A stretch of 64,000 nucleotides of DNA from Kingdonia uniflora (taxonomy: Eukaryota; Streptophyta; Magnoliopsida; Ranunculales; Circaeasteraceae): assembly GCA_014058105.1 (NCBI GenBank), contig JACGCM010001927.1, positions 1,054,001 to 1,118,000 of the forward strand. Reading direction: 5' to 3'. The notes beneath the pieces were generated by a model. That model made no database searches, was not told the DNA's origin, and saw only the letters and a program-made list of their open reading frames with translations. The position numbers were made by a program, and so were the translations under genes. This document shows, one piece after another, positions 12,319 to 25,072 of this stretch (its first letter is position 1; every line of letters starts with the position of its first letter).

Positions 12319-12414
12319 TACTCTGACTGGTGTGTGGTGAACCAAGTCTTCTTCCCTGAACTGTTTCTTTTGTGTTATGGTTTCTACATTTGAAATATTC
12401 TAACGGTTGAGAGT

Positions 12415-12855
12415 ATGGTAATGATAAGGCAGCAGACTTGGGAGGCTAGGATTCAAAGGAAGATAAAAGAATTTTGCGTCAGATACTTTGGTTACCACTC
12501 TTTGCATCTACCGATGGCAATTCTGGTGTCCTCTGCATACCATCGTATGACATATAAAGAGGTGATGGAGGCGGGGAATGACTATTAACAAATGGCGCAC
12601 TTCCATTATCTGTTAACATCGGAGGATGAGCGTCAAAATGGGCTGAGGCTACTGGTAGAGGAGGCTATTACAATTGAAGATGAAGTGACAGGCGTTCGTC
12701 CGAGGGAGTCTCGTCGGTATCCTGCTAGTAAGTGGGTCCTATCTAAGAAATATGACCCTCCGTCTGTCTCTTGCATGTGGGGTGGTGGGGGTTATGGTGG
12801 AAGAGGTGGCGGTGGCAGAAGTTTTTCTTTCAGGGACTATAGATATTGGCCATGA
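12415..12855 (+). pseudogene. Antisense accessory ORF a1 of element A (left copy), glycine-rich C-terminus
   Basis: Frame of 147 codons starting MVMIRQQTWEARIQRK and ending in a glycine-rich tail (GGGGYGGRGGGGRSFSF). One in-frame TAA (about 12585) follows the conserved EVMEAGNDY. A shared core (FCVRYFGYHSLHLP, YHRMTYKEVMEA) recurs in the right arm (25073-25339) and, more diverged, in element B (35963-36298), so this is a conserved element-borne protein, not a chance ORF. The function is unknown; a glycine-rich tail after a small globular part recalls RNA-binding proteins but no RRM is visible. It lies opposite in strand to pol, just inside the 3' LTR, under its own TATA box. An acceptor-like TCCTGCAG follows at about 12930. 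Confidence 0.6.
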
Positions 12856-13727
12856 AGAAGATCCTTCTACTGGTGCCGTACTTCTTTGGTAATTTCCAGT
12901 TCTACTGCTTCCTTGCTCTATCCTGCAGGGGATCAAAGTTTGGAAGATACTTCAATTTTTCATCTTCTTCATCGGTGGCTGCTGAGGAATGTTTCGAACT
13001 ATAACTTGATGTATTTTGTAAAATAATCTGTGAATTGTCTGGAACATTTCTAATCTATAAAGTAATCTGTAAAAAACTTTCGAATTAGTGAATCATTTTG
13101 ATGTTGTGTTTTGAACTGCTCAATTTATAGCTTTCTGTTTCCAAAATAGAAGTCTGTGAAAATATAGGTATGAGGAATGGTAGTTTGTCATGGAGTATTG
13201 CTGGGCAAATCAAACTGTAAATATCTTAGTGTGTATATTTGTGAAGGGCAGTGGAAGTTGAGGTTTGAAAAATAGAGGAGCTCAAAAATGTAACAATGGT
13301 CATGTGGTAAAAATAAGTAAACAATTTGTTAAGATGATTGGGTGGCTGTAAAGGTATGCGTATGTTTGCGAGCTACTAATTCGAACTGACTAGAAAATGT
13401 CTGGCCGTATGGAAGTAACTTATATCTGCCTGTAGGTGCTACTGCTAGACATGCTTGATTTGTATGTTGCGATCTCCATATCTATAGGCATAAAATCTGT
13501 GGAGATATTTCCTAACATGGAAAGTATGACCTGTCACAATATTTTTTGGCTTTTGCTAATATTTGTATTTCTAAAATTTCGTACAATATATCTTTTAACA
13601 AAATCTATGGGGCGATTGAGATTTTCAGAAATCTTCATTTTCTCTATATAAAGTAGTGGTCCTTAGTTGCTATGTCTTATTTCTTCTGTCAGAGGCAATT
13701 TTCCTGTTTGAGGTAGAGTGAGCAACC
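12856..13727 (+). other. Spacer between a1 and a2 in element A
   Basis: AT-rich, no recognised coding sequence. It holds the TATA box of the second antisense unit (TATATAAAG, 13645-13653). Confidence 0.45.
13645..13653 (+). promoter_or_regulatory. TATA box of antisense unit a2, element A
   Basis: TATATAAAG about 75 bp before the a2 ATG at 13728. Matching TATA boxes precede a2 in B (55019-55028) and C (reverse strand, 51361-51368). Confidence 0.55.
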
Positions 13728-14086
13728 ATGGTGAGGGCACGCTTTCAACGTGTACGGCATGCAGTAGAAGGTAGGTTTCATATCAAGGCCACTGAACTTC
13801 ATGAATGATACTTTCGTCATTTGCCGTATGATGCCGTTCTTTCGAGGTGACTATTGAAAGTAACTGGTTTAGATGATGATGGTTGGCGTGTAGAGGTTGA
13901 TCAATTTTTCTGGTATGATATTTTTCGTGAGTTTCTGTTGAACGCAACCTTACGAGAAGAAGTTGTTTGAGAGATCGTACGGGACAAGTTTGCTGAAGAA
14001 GATGAGAGAGTAGCAGAGGGGAGATAATACCATGTGGTGTGGTAAATCATCTGGGCTGTTTTAAATGGAACTATATGTTACTGTAA
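13728..14086 (+). pseudogene. Antisense accessory ORF a2 of element A
   Basis: Starts MVRARFQRVRHAVEG. The opening MV(R/K)(A/T)R.Q, the later YDAVL, WYDIFREFL and AEEDERVAEG segments match a2 of element B (MVRTHSQSARHASEGH, AEEDERIVGN) and of C (MVKTRSQRIVEA, YDAVLLDT). A one-base shift near 14020 moves the conserved C-terminus (CGVVNHLGCFKWNY against CGTTGHLGCFMCDY in B) into another frame, and TGA/TGA stops occur earlier, so it is not translatable as is. Basic N-terminus; no known domain recognised. The function is unknown. Confidence 0.6.
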
Positions 14087-15105
14087 TTTTGAATTGTGAG
14101 AGGTTGAAAATGAATAAGTAATCTGTTTTCAATATTCTATTTTGGTAGCCTGTTAAATGTAGAATGATGCATGTTGATGCAACGAACTGAAAGGAATAAA
14201 ATTAAAATATTTTTTTTTGTTATTTATGTGGCAGATATTATGGATGATAGATGTGTGATTTTAACAACTGTATAAATAGTTTCGAATATTGAGTTATTTT
14301 AGGAATGTCGTACGATCTTGGTATAGTATAAAAGTAAGGTGATTAGTCGTGTATACTACTTTAGGAAAAAGGGGCATATTTTTATAATGGTAGACAATAG
14401 AGACAGACGTGATGATAGTAGACGTTATCACAGAAGTCATGATGATGCTGTGAGACGAAATGATGTGCCTGTGGAGACAGTAGGGGTGACTGACATGTGT
14501 TTGAAGGAGCTGTTATTTTGTAAACTGAGGGAGAGTATAAGAACTTGTATCTCTCTCCCTCATAAATTATCTATAATTATAGAGAGAAAAAAGTAGTTTA
14601 AACCATATCCCTATAGAGAAGAAACGTTTGAGTTCTGAGGGTGTTTTGGTAAGGAAGGATTCATCTGGTGATCTAAAATTGTTGGAGAAGCAACAGGGGT
14701 AGTCAATTTCTGTAAAATGTTTGGGTAAAGCAAAAAATTGTTGTTCTTCAAGTACATGTTAGTGTCATATGTCTCTATTTTGTTTTGATTTGTTATTGCT
14801 AGTAATCTGTGTATGATATTGTATGTTTATCATTTTTAATTGAGGGATACAAAAGTTGAGAATGTAGGGGTTTTAAGATTTTGAGTAATTGCATGTATAG
14901 TTCTGTAGTGTATAAGCTTTGGGTATATGAACAGACTATAGGGAGAGAAAATGTTTTTTTGGAGAAGAAGAGGAAAAATTGAAATGATTATTTGTTATTT
15001 TGGAAAGTTAGAAAATAAATGTATTGACTGTGTAGAAATATGGGTGGAGTTCTTTTTATTGTGTGTAGGGTGTAGCATGTAATGTAGATATAATGATAAA
15101 ATATT
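14087..15105 (+). other. Element A region equivalent to ORF a3, degraded
   Basis: In B and C a short ORF (a3) lies here. In A only an Arg/Asp-rich frame remains (MVDNRDRRDDSRRYHRSHDD, from 14387). Otherwise AT-rich with short runs and no recognised domain. Confidence 0.35.
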
Positions 15106-18100
15106 TTGTGTATTTGTATGTCCAGTATGCGTTCAAAATCTATATATCCTATGAGTAAATTTGTAGTAACATCAAGTTCAGTGGAAACATCATCGCTGGG
15201 GAGGGAGGACGATTGTAAGACTGTAGATAAGATAGACGTTACTGTAGGTGTACAGGTTGGGGAATCTAGTAAAGTAGAAAAAGTTATAGGGAAAGAGGAT
15301 ACAAAAGAGAAAGATAAATGGTTTTTCATATATCCTGAGGGAGTAGATGTAGGAAAGGAATTTTTGAAATACAAAAAGAAATTACAGGGAGAATGGGGAA
15401 ATTATATGACAGACCAAGGTCACTGGTTTAGGGCTTATGTCTTAGGAAAAGGGGAGGAGGCGGTATACTATCAAGTTTCTTGTTTGGAGAAGTGGAAAAG
15501 GGCGAAAGGGATTAGTGAGGATGTTAAAATATTGTATTATAATGGCCTTGGGTTGGCAGGCCCGAATGATGGGTTTTAATGTTATCTGAATCAGGTCGTT
15601 TATGGCCTTAGAATTCCTCTGACCTTATTTCAGAAAGGGGTTATGAATGTATTGCAGTGCTATCCTGTCCAACTAAATGGGAATGTGTATATGATGATGA
15701 CGATATGCGATGCTCTGAATAAGAAATGGTGAAGGGAAAGGACTGCCAAGAAGTTTGAAGCTGATGAGGCGTTAAAATTTTATAAATGAAAGTACGTCAA
15801 AGGTCAAAATAGTTGTTACCTGTATAGTGATTCGTCTAGGCCAAAAAATTTTGACTTTGAATCTACGGGTAGACCATGGAATGACCACCGTGTATGGGTT
15901 GGGGAAACTGTATGCAGGTTCCAGACAAACCAGCGCTCATCCTGAACCATAAATATTATAACCTGAGTAAGTAATATTGACCAGATTCGACTAACCATCA
16001 TCATGTCTTCGAGCTGCTAAATATTATTTTGTTTCTTGTTTTGTCAGATCCCAATCCTTTATCGGCGCCTGATAATACCAGCTTTTTCAACTGCATAACT
16101 CATGATCAGGTCAAGTTAAAGCAGGTACTTGGTGAGCTAGGTATCTGGAGGGATAAGAGGGTAGATTCTATAGTACCCAAAGTTTAGTGAGCTCATGAGA
16201 ATCGAGCTATGGCTGAGAAGAAAGCCCGCTTAACTGTTGATGATGTCACTAGTCTTCCTCTTCCTGTTCCAAAAAATATTATCGTGAAATGGACTACTCG
16301 GAGGTCGAAATAACCAGCTCCGTAAACTGCGCCTGCTACTATGGTGGTGATCTCAGACCAAGAGATTACAAAACCTGCTACTAGAGATGTTGAGAAGTGG
16401 CAGGAAGTGAGAAAAGCTACTCCTTCAGAGGCTAAGAAGAACCCGTTGAAAAGAAAATGACACGAGGACGAGGGTAGTACTTGTACTAATGCTCAAGTTA
16501 CGGCCAAGATGAGAGAGCTGGAGTAAAAATACTGTATGATGGTGGGGACTAATCCGCAGCAGCACGATGAGGTGTACCAAGAGCAAATTTTTGTGGTATG
16601 TATTAATAATTTTGACGTACTGTATTTGGAAAGTGATATGTTGTTCTGAACTTGCATTTTTGTATTTGTAGCTCTCGATGCTGATGAAGGGGGTGACGAT
16701 GTTTATTGAAAAGAGGAGCCAAGAGTTCGAAGATCTTACTATGAGGTTGGATGCTCAATTGGCTTAAATGAAGAAGTTTGATGCTGAGTTCGAGATAGAG
16801 AATAAGGAGAGGGCTAAAGATGCCATGGTTGCTGAAGAGCGGTATACATCACTATCCGGGAATGATGATGTTATGACACGATCATGCGAGGCAATGTGGG
16901 TGGGAAGAAATCAATTTGTCTAATCTTTTTATAGCTTTGGGTTTACTACTGCCAATATAGAGTTAGGCCAAACTGGCAAATATGATGAGATAGTCTTCCC
17001 TTTAGATGTAGAGGAGAAAGTGGTGGCTGATGCTGCTGGTCCAGCCAATTTATCTACTTCATCCACTGAACTAGTTCTAGCTGCTGATAAGACATTGGGT
17101 CCTCCATCTGAGGTAGAAATCAACAAGAATCGTTAATCACTCTATGGTATTCTATGTTGAACTATACAGTTTATTTGATTTTGATGTGATTGTACTCTGT
17201 AGGTCGTAAACTATTAAGTTTCATAGACACATTTTAATATGTTCTGCTTGAATGTTTGTATGATGATAACATATTTGTAATTTGTATAGAAGGTAGAGCA
17301 GTTGAGAAAAACTAAATCCGACCTGGAGAGATCATTGAGTAGAACAAAGGATTCAGTGTCTCGTATTCAATAGGTATTAAATAAAGCTGAGTATGAGAGA
17401 AGGCTGTTTAAATCTAATTCGGAGAAAAACTTTAAAGAATTATATGACCTTCAATATAGATATGCTAAGGTAAAAATAGAAAGGGATGAGGTGTTCAGAA
17501 AGGAAGAGGAAAGAGGGGTGTTAGTTCGAGAACCAAAAGAGTTGGCCTGTTTTAATGACCCGAGTGATAAGACTAGGTGTCAATGTCTGTTGATAGTTCT
17601 GATATTATATTTTGAGGTCGAAGTAGATTGTAAATGGGATTTAAAAGAAGCTTATATAGAATTTTTGAAGGAAAAGGGTGTAGTACCTAACCCAGTTTGA
17701 GTAATGTTTCTAGCTCAAGAAACACGTAATTGCCATAATATAGATGCAAACAAATGCTCAACGCGAGCTGGGGTGTCCGTTATATAGGGTGGCGTATAAC
17801 CATTACCTGATATTTTTGACTTTATGTAGGATCGAAGGGCAATGAGGATTGAGTTTTTTAGGTTAAGGAAAGAGAAAATAGAGGTTTAACAGAAGTTAGA
17901 GGGTGAGTTAAAGGAGTTGTAAGATTTATTGTCGTAACATATAGAGCAAAAAATATCTTTAGCGATACAATTGTCAAAAGAAGTAACTGTTCAAAAGAAG
18001 GTAGAAACTGATGTGAGGGCTTTAGGCGTACTGCAAAAAGAAATGCGCAAGTATCTGTGCAGGGCACAAATGCAGTTGAAGGAGCATCTGTATCCATCAC

Positions 18101-19940
18101 AAGCAAAAAGTGTAGCACGAACGGAGTATGAGCGTCATATAGAAAATGTGATTGAATTTTATAGAGGGGCGCTGACGAGGGTAGAGAACAAATTTAGAAA
18201 GTTTGCAACTGGTTGTGGGAAAGATTTTGATGTGGAGAATGCAAAAGTAGAAAATATGTGGTTTACGAAAGATGAGGAGGGAAAGGTTCTTGAAAAACCC
18301 ATTTTTAGGCCGATAGAGAATATCTCAGAAGAGGATGAGGAGGAGGTTAAGAGCCTGATACCCTGATCGCGGTGAAAGCAACACCATCAGAAGGTGGTAA
18401 CCTTTTTATCTCCTGTAGATGTTCATGTAAAGAATTTAAAGAGTTCGAGAGATAAGGGGCAATCTTCTCGTAGCTCAAAAAAGTGAAAGTAGATTAGTTC
18501 AGTTATTTACCGAATTTGTATGTGCATTAGTTTTTTGTAAACTGCTTTTGATGTTGAATGAAAGCTGTTCTCTGTGATGACCATATAAATAGATAAATGT
18601 ATTGATATTACTTAAATATTTTGTTCTTGAGTAAACTTTTGTTTACTTTGATATGCAATCTGTTTAAATATGTAAAGTAGTATAAATGTTAATTGCTGTG
18701 ACAAGTAGAACTGACAGCTGTTCAGAGCTAATGTGACGCATTACATGCTCAAAATGAACAATTGAATGCTGAACTAACTTTGTGTCAGGGCGCACTAAAT
18801 AGTACTACTAAGTTAGAAGAAGAAATAAAGGTAAAGATATCAAAAGAGTGAAGTACAGTAGTGCGTTTGACCGATAAACTGGAAGATAAAGAGGCCGAAC
18901 TAGCCATTGAGTTGAGAAAGATGGAGGGATTAAAAGTTGTCATCAGAAAAAATGATGTGGAAACTTTGGGTATGTTGGTACAAATCAACCAACAAGAGGA
19001 AAAATTGACATCTGCGCGAACCTAAATTTCAGAGATGTTGGCAGTGTTAGAGAAGGAAGCAAATAATGTGAAAGACTTTCAATACCAGATAAACATGCCC
19101 GAAGAGAAGAGAGTTTGTGCGTGAGCAACTATTAAAGAAGTAAATGATCGTGCTCATAAATTTGAAGTATTAATGTATGTTACGAACATGATGTTAACCG
19201 AGATAAAAGAGACCCATAGTGAACAAAATGAAATGATAAATAAGGATTGGATCACGATCTGTGCTTTGCAGCATTGCGTTCAGCCGATGAGGGTAGAGAT
19301 TTAGGATTATAAATAAGAAAATGGGGAACTGTGTGATGCAAACACCAAATTGGAGGAAAATATTTGCAAGACTACAATAAGTCTTGAGGAAGAAGTATCA
19401 GAGAGGAAGTGTAATCAAACTCGTACAAATGAATCAACAGGCTTTATGGCAAACATGGTTGAGTTTATGGCGATAATGGAAGGTCGTAATAATGCGACGT
19501 TGAGTGAAAAACGAGCGTTGGAAGAAAGCTGTAGAAGTTTGGAAGCTTTGCTGAAGGAGGCTAAAGGACAACTTGCAAGGTTTGTTCTTCCTGATAAGGT
19601 AAAATGTGAGGCAAGTAATGCGCATGAGAGATAAATGACAGCAGTGCTCTCCTTCTTTGTATCCGAGTTCAAGAAATTAGAGGTGGAAAGTAAAACTGTA
19701 TATGACAAGCTAGTTGCTGATGGTGTATAGTGTGAGATAGGGTTGAGACGATCTGAGTATCTGGATCCCATGATAGCAAAAATTGGTGCTCTTACAAAGA
19801 ATAAGGTAAAAGAAGGAAAACAAATTGTGACTTGAAGGATGCCATAGTTCATACATCTGCGACTTTGTGGGGAAAGTTTGCGTAGTGCTGTGCGGCCTGA
19901 TAGCTCAAGTGATAATACGTGTGATAGCTCGAGTGACTGA
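15106..19940 (+). pseudogene. Antisense multi-exon accessory gene of element A (globular domain plus coiled coil)
   Basis: First part (about 15300-15966) encodes a globular domain: FIYPEGVDVGKEFLKY, GEWGNYMTDQGHWFRAY, then CYLNQVVYGLRIPLTLFQKG, YPVQLNGNVYMMM, CDALNKKW, SSRPKNFDFESTG. This aligns with 49230-50010 (C) and 56345-57183 (B). A first intron GTAAGT...TTTTGTCAG spans 15967-16047 and a second GTATGT...TTTGTAG spans 16596-16671; both have partners in B and C. The remainder (16680-19940) is rich in Glu, Lys, Leu and heptad-like, a long coiled coil, broken by many stops and frameshifts. The globular domain recalls the Pfam family 'putative gypsy type transposon' (Transposase_28), from memory and not searched. 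Convergent with pol; the two meet at the tandem repeat at 20120. Role unknown. Confidence 0.65.
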
Positions 19941-20119
19941 TGAGGCTTATGGATGTTATAAGGGATTATTCAGACTATACTAATGAAAATATAGTAGATA
20001 GAGTGTAACAAGATGTGACAGTTGATAAAAGTAATGATCTATATAAAATTGTACTAATCTTGTGATGAATCGATTGCGATATATAAGCTTGTTAGCAACT
20101 TTGCCGTATAATAGAGAGT

Positions 20120-20447
20120 TGGTTTGGCTGAAGCAATAAATGCTTAATATAATAAAAGATCGGTTTGGCTGAAGTAACAAATGATCTATAATGTAATAGA
20201 AGATCAATTTGGCTGATGCAACAAATGATCTGTAATGTAATAGAAGATCAATTTGGCTGAACCAACAAACGATCTATAATAGAAGATCAATTTGGCTAGA
20301 GCAACAAATGATCTGTAATGAAATAGAAGATCAATTTGGCTGAAGCAACAAACGATCTGTAATAGAAGATCAATTTGGTTGAAGCAACAAACAATATGTA
20401 ATGTAATAGAAGATCAATTTGGCTGTAGCAACAAGCGATCTGTAATA
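20120..20447. repeat. Tandem repeat, about 8 copies of a 39-44 bp unit
   Basis: Units of the form (A/G)(A/G)TTTGGCTGAAGCAACAAA...GATCTGTAATGTAATAGAAGATC. Lengths alternate between about 44 and 39 bp because the GTAAT segment is present or absent. It lies between the ends of the converging antisense gene and pol of element A, where element C carries a different tandem repeat. Confidence 0.9.
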
Positions 20448-20759
20448 TACTCGAATGGGGTGATCATACTAGTAATCTGCGATGTTTAAATATGTAATAT
20501 GTATATAAAAGTACTTGTATGATATAGTAGGAAAGTACTATAGTGTAGGGTAATCAAACACAAGTATTTCATTATTGTAGGATTAACATATAAAGAATAT
20601 TAGGTGGAGTACTATTTGAAATTGTAGAAAGTACTCTGATGTATGACGATCAAACATAAGTGTTTAATTGATGTCAGACCGATGTACAAGATGATAAATT
20701 AATTTATTTAGAAAAGTACACTGTGATAGATTATTATCTTCGATATAACTTTAATCTCC

Positions 20760-23700
20760 TCGTGTTCTAAGGATTAGGTACTCGTTCCCCAAGTTCGGTA
20801 GCGAGGTCGTAAGAGCCAAGTCCACTTTTTCCAACAATGATAAAATGACCTTCCTAATTTTTGGCGAGTTTTCCGGCATTGATTTGTTTTATGTGTTTGG
20901 GGACTTCTTAGAGGACTAGATTTTTAATTTTGAACTCTCTATGACAAACTTGCTTATCTTCCCATGATCATGATTACTCTATCTCTAGTTTCTTTGATCC
21001 AATTAATGTTACATGCTAACTGAGTAGTATGGATTGGATGGAGAGTGGATGATGTTGTGCTGGTTGAGGAACTCAATAACTCTGGATCCAATTAGCTGAG
21101 GTCCATTGCCAATTCTAATAAGATGAGGGCAGCCAAAATATATTATGATGGTTTCCCATATAAACTTGATGACTTCGTCTTCACGTGTTCGACATAAAGG
21201 AACTATTTTAAGCCATTTGGTGAAGTAATTTGTTGCTACTAGGAGGTACTTCCTTTTGCCTGATATAGTGGGGAATTCTCCTACGAGGTTGAGGGCCCAT
21301 CTTCTGAATGGCCAAACAACATTACTAGAATGGAAATCCAAGGCAAGAGTTCGAATTTGCGGTCCTTGTCGTTGGTAGGCATCACACTTGATTGCGTATT
21401 CGATGGCTTCAGCTTTCATTTAAGCCAAAAAACTTCTTAAGTAAGAACTCAATTTTCTAAAGGTCGTCCTGCAGCATGGGACCCACAAATGCCTTCCTAA
21501 AGTTCATGCAGGAATTTTTGAGCTTCTTTATTCGATAAATATTCGAGATAGGGTCCTGTAACTGATTTTTTAAAAAGGAAATTATCGGCCACAACGTATC
21601 GCTTAGCATTATCAAGTACACATCTTCTTTCAGTAGGATTTTTAGGGAGTTCACTGTCAAACTTGTTTTGGGGTCCGATATAAGTAAAAAATGGTTATCC
21701 CCAATCGTCCTCATCCTCTTCAACTCCCCCAGTATTAAAAAAATTTGAGCTTATGATGCTAATGCCGGGGGTGGATAGTATTTTGATCTTGAGATATCGA
21801 GCTTTTGTGCCAAGGACTCCCACTAGATAGGCACGGAAATTAGAATATCTGTAATCTCTGTGAGGTAAATGTTCAATGGTAGCCTTCTTGAATCTGCGGA
21901 TTCGGTCGGCTACTCTACGGCATTATTAATCATTTTTCCATTTTTCTAAAATTTCTCTGTATAATGGTTCACAATGAGAAAAGAGTCTGTGTACACAGAT
22001 AACTCAGAGACTCCAATCTCTAGGGCCATATCGAGACCGTGAATTAATGCCTCATATTCGGTCTCATTGTTTGTAGCTTCAAAGTTGATTATGATTACTT
22101 TTTCAATTCTGTCATTGGAAGGTGTAATAAGAACGATGTCGATGCCTTACCTCGCAGGTCCGGCTGAACCATAAGTTAGAAGACGCCAACCTTTTTGAGA
22201 TATCCAATCTGACTTTTCTTTAAACTATTCTTCATTAATTTATGTACTATCTTATTCCCAGTCAGGATCTTCTACTGGGAAGTCTGTAAGAAAATCTGCT
22301 ACTGCTTCACCTTTTTCAGAATGCTATGGTTTAAAGCGTATGTCATGCTCGCTAAGAGTTACCGACAATTATTGTACTCGTCTTGATTTCTCGCGCTTAG
22401 ACATGATTTTGCGCAAAGGATAATTTTTCATTACTCGAACTGAGTGGGATTGGAAATACTATTTTAACTTCTGAGATGTGTAAACGAGAGCTAACAATAT
22501 TTTATCGATCTTGGTATATCGGGATTCTGCTGAAGTGAAAGTTTTGCTGATGAAGTAGACAGGTTTCTCCATCTTCTCATCAAGTCGAATGAGGACATAA
22601 CTCAATGACTCGTTGGTAATGGCAAGATATATGGTGAGTTCTTCTCCTTCCTTAGGTGTACTTATCACTGGTGGTTTGCCAAAATAATGTTTGAGTTCCT
22701 GAAATGCTACTTTACATTCTGGAATCTACTCGATCTAAAGATCTGTTTAAGATTTCTTTTTTGTTGTCCCTTCACGCAATAGGTCGAATAACCATCGACA
22801 TCGATCTAAATATTTGGAGACAAAGTGATTTATTGCTGATATCTAGCCTGCTAGCCTCTGTACGTCTTTATTTGTTTTTGGAGAAGACATAAATAAAAGT
22901 GCTGAATACAATTTGGATTAGCCTCAATGCCTTATTTGTTGATCAAATGGCCTAAGAATTTGCCTGACTGAACCCCAAACTGGCACTTGTCGGGATTGAG
23001 TTTCATTTTGTAGAAACGGAGAATTTTGAAAGTTGTGCGTAGATTCCCGATATGGTTATCCTTTTTGAGACTTTTACACAACATATCATCAATGTATACT
23101 TCCATCATTTTTCAGAGATGGTCTTTGAACATCTGTGTCATCAACCTTTGATAAGTGGCTCTAATATTCTTGAGATCGAAAGGCATAACCCTGTAGCAAT
23201 ACAGGCCATGCTCTATAATAAAAGTTGTTTTCTCCTGATTGTCAGGTAGTAGAGGTATTTGATTATACCCTGATGTGGCATCCATCATGGATAAGAGTTT
23301 ATATCCTGCAGTATAATCGAGCATATGGTTTATGATAGGAAGTGGAAAACTATCCTTCAGAGTATGTTTGTTGAGGTCTATGAAATCTACACACACTTTG
23401 ATCTTGTGGTTTCTCTTCGGTACTGCTATAATGTTCGAGATCCATTCTGGATGATTGGCTTTTCAAATAAAACCAATTTCAGTGAGTTTATCGATCTCTT
23501 TGTTGAAGAGTCTTGGTGCTAAAGTTCTCTATTTTTATTTGACAACTTCAGCTTTATCTTTCAAATTAATCTTATGGCAGACCAGATTGGGATTGATGCC
23601 CGACATTTCGTGTAACGTTCAAGAAAATACATTAATATTTTCTTTAAGGAACTGAATAAGAGCATCTCATTCTGTTATGGGCAGAAGAGTTCTAATGAAT

Positions 23701-24996
23701 GTTCCTCGTTTATCCCCACTGATTTTAACGTACTCAGCAATTTCTACACTTGGCAGCTAGTTTTTTTGTAGAGTTTACTGTAAAGTTCTCTATAATGTTC
23801 CTTATTATTTTCTATAATTACTATGTAATTTGTGGTATCGATGGTTCTGGTACGATGGTAACAATATTTTCATAGGCTCGAGTTAGCTTTCGTCTGCCTT
23901 TGATTTCGTAAATACCGTCATTCCATTTGGATCGTAGTGCCAAATGGTAGGTTGACGGAATAGCTCATATATTATGTAGCCAGCAACATCCCATTATCCC
24001 CTAATAATGGGATTTTGCATTGATAACGTAAAATACAATATCAATTGTCGCTGGTACTATCGTAATAGGAAGTATGATATTTCTTACACTTTCTTCTCTA
24101 GAACCGTTGAATCCACATATATCAATGTCACTAGGCTCTACTTCGTCGGCTAGCCCCATTTATCAATCGTGCTTTGAAAATGTAGTTTGATACTACTGCT
24201 AGTATCTACCATCATTGTATGTAGTACGACATTTCTCATTTTCAACATGATCACCAATGCATCATGGTAATGAAAGTTGATGTGGCAAACATCACAATCG
24301 TCAAAAGAGATCCCTGTGCATTAGGAGCTAGATAGAGAAAGTAACCAAGCTTTTTTCTCATCCATATAGATAAGTCGTGATATTGGCCGACACGTCGTCT
24401 TTTTCCCCTATTCGATTCGATAATAGTATGGGTCTCAATGAAGTGGCTTAGGGAGATATGGTATAAATGCTTCTCCTCTGCCATTTCTTTGACCTTTACA
24501 ACCTCCGAAGGAAGTCTAGAACTCCCGTTCTTGTAACTTTTAATGTCCACAATGTATTCGTGCATTTATCCATCTATAAAAATATACTCCAACAATCGCT
24601 GTAAAGCGAAACAATACTCTGCCTCATGATGTCGAACTTTGTGGTAAATGCGATATGGTTTATTCTCAATGGGTTAGAGATACTGTATATTGTGAAAAAA
24701 CTTATCCTTTTGAAGTATAGGATAAATACTGGCTATAGTAACAGTCATCTTGGGAAGATAGGGTTTTGGCATATTACTGCCTTTCCGAGGTCGATCTTTA
24801 TTAGATTTTGTTCACTTTTTGTCTCTTCCTTGATCAGCAACACGATTGAAATCTTGGCATGTGGATTGATCTATAGCTGTCAATATTAATTTATGAGTTT
24901 TCTGTCTGTCGGACACCATTCTTTCGAGATCGATATACCCATTGACTTTTTTGATCATGTCCTCCAAAGTTGTGGGTTTGTTTAGAACGAGGTATT
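20760..24996 (-). pseudogene. Element A gag-pol (Tat lineage), 5'-truncated and inactivated
   Basis: Reading leftwards on the reverse strand: gag remnant (TTLEDMIKKVNGYIDLERM) starting at the chimeric junction 24997; a zinc-knuckle-like CEYHKFRHHEAEYC near 24640; MHEYIVDIKSYKNGSS (24565); RT with MMDATSGYNQIPLL and an intact VYIDDM near 23100; the first RNase H (ISKTFTSAESRYTKI, 22459-22668); a second RNase H with EYEALIHGLDMALE and YTDSFLIVNHY (21950-22100); integrase (21009-21419), then a C-terminal piece (20760-20998). Stops and frameshifts are frequent. Two integrase catalytic Asp are replaced (WALNLVGEF, RIGNGPQL) and the stretch with the catalytic Glu is deleted at about 21010. Protease is barely recognisable. 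N-terminal gag, PBS and 5' LTR are absent. Confidence 0.85.
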
Positions 24997-25072
24997 TCTT
25001 CCACCATAACCCCTACCACCCCACATGCAAGAGACAGATAAAGGGTCCTATTTCTTTGATAGGACTCACTCA

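Larger units (their letters stand above)
11283..12804. repeat. Left arm of a 1.5 kb terminal inverted repeat
   Basis: Reverse complement of 24997-26453. It covers the LTR, polypurine tract, a1 promoter and nearly all of a1, ending at ...GTTATGGTGGAAG. It is about 60 bp longer than its partner because the partner lacks a stretch inside a1 (around 12651-12712). Confidence 0.88.

Noticed and set aside
12592..12855. Glycine-rich host RNA-binding protein gene
   Set aside because: The same ORF recurs at the same place in other Tat elements and in the inverted arm, so it is element-borne (a1), not a host gene.
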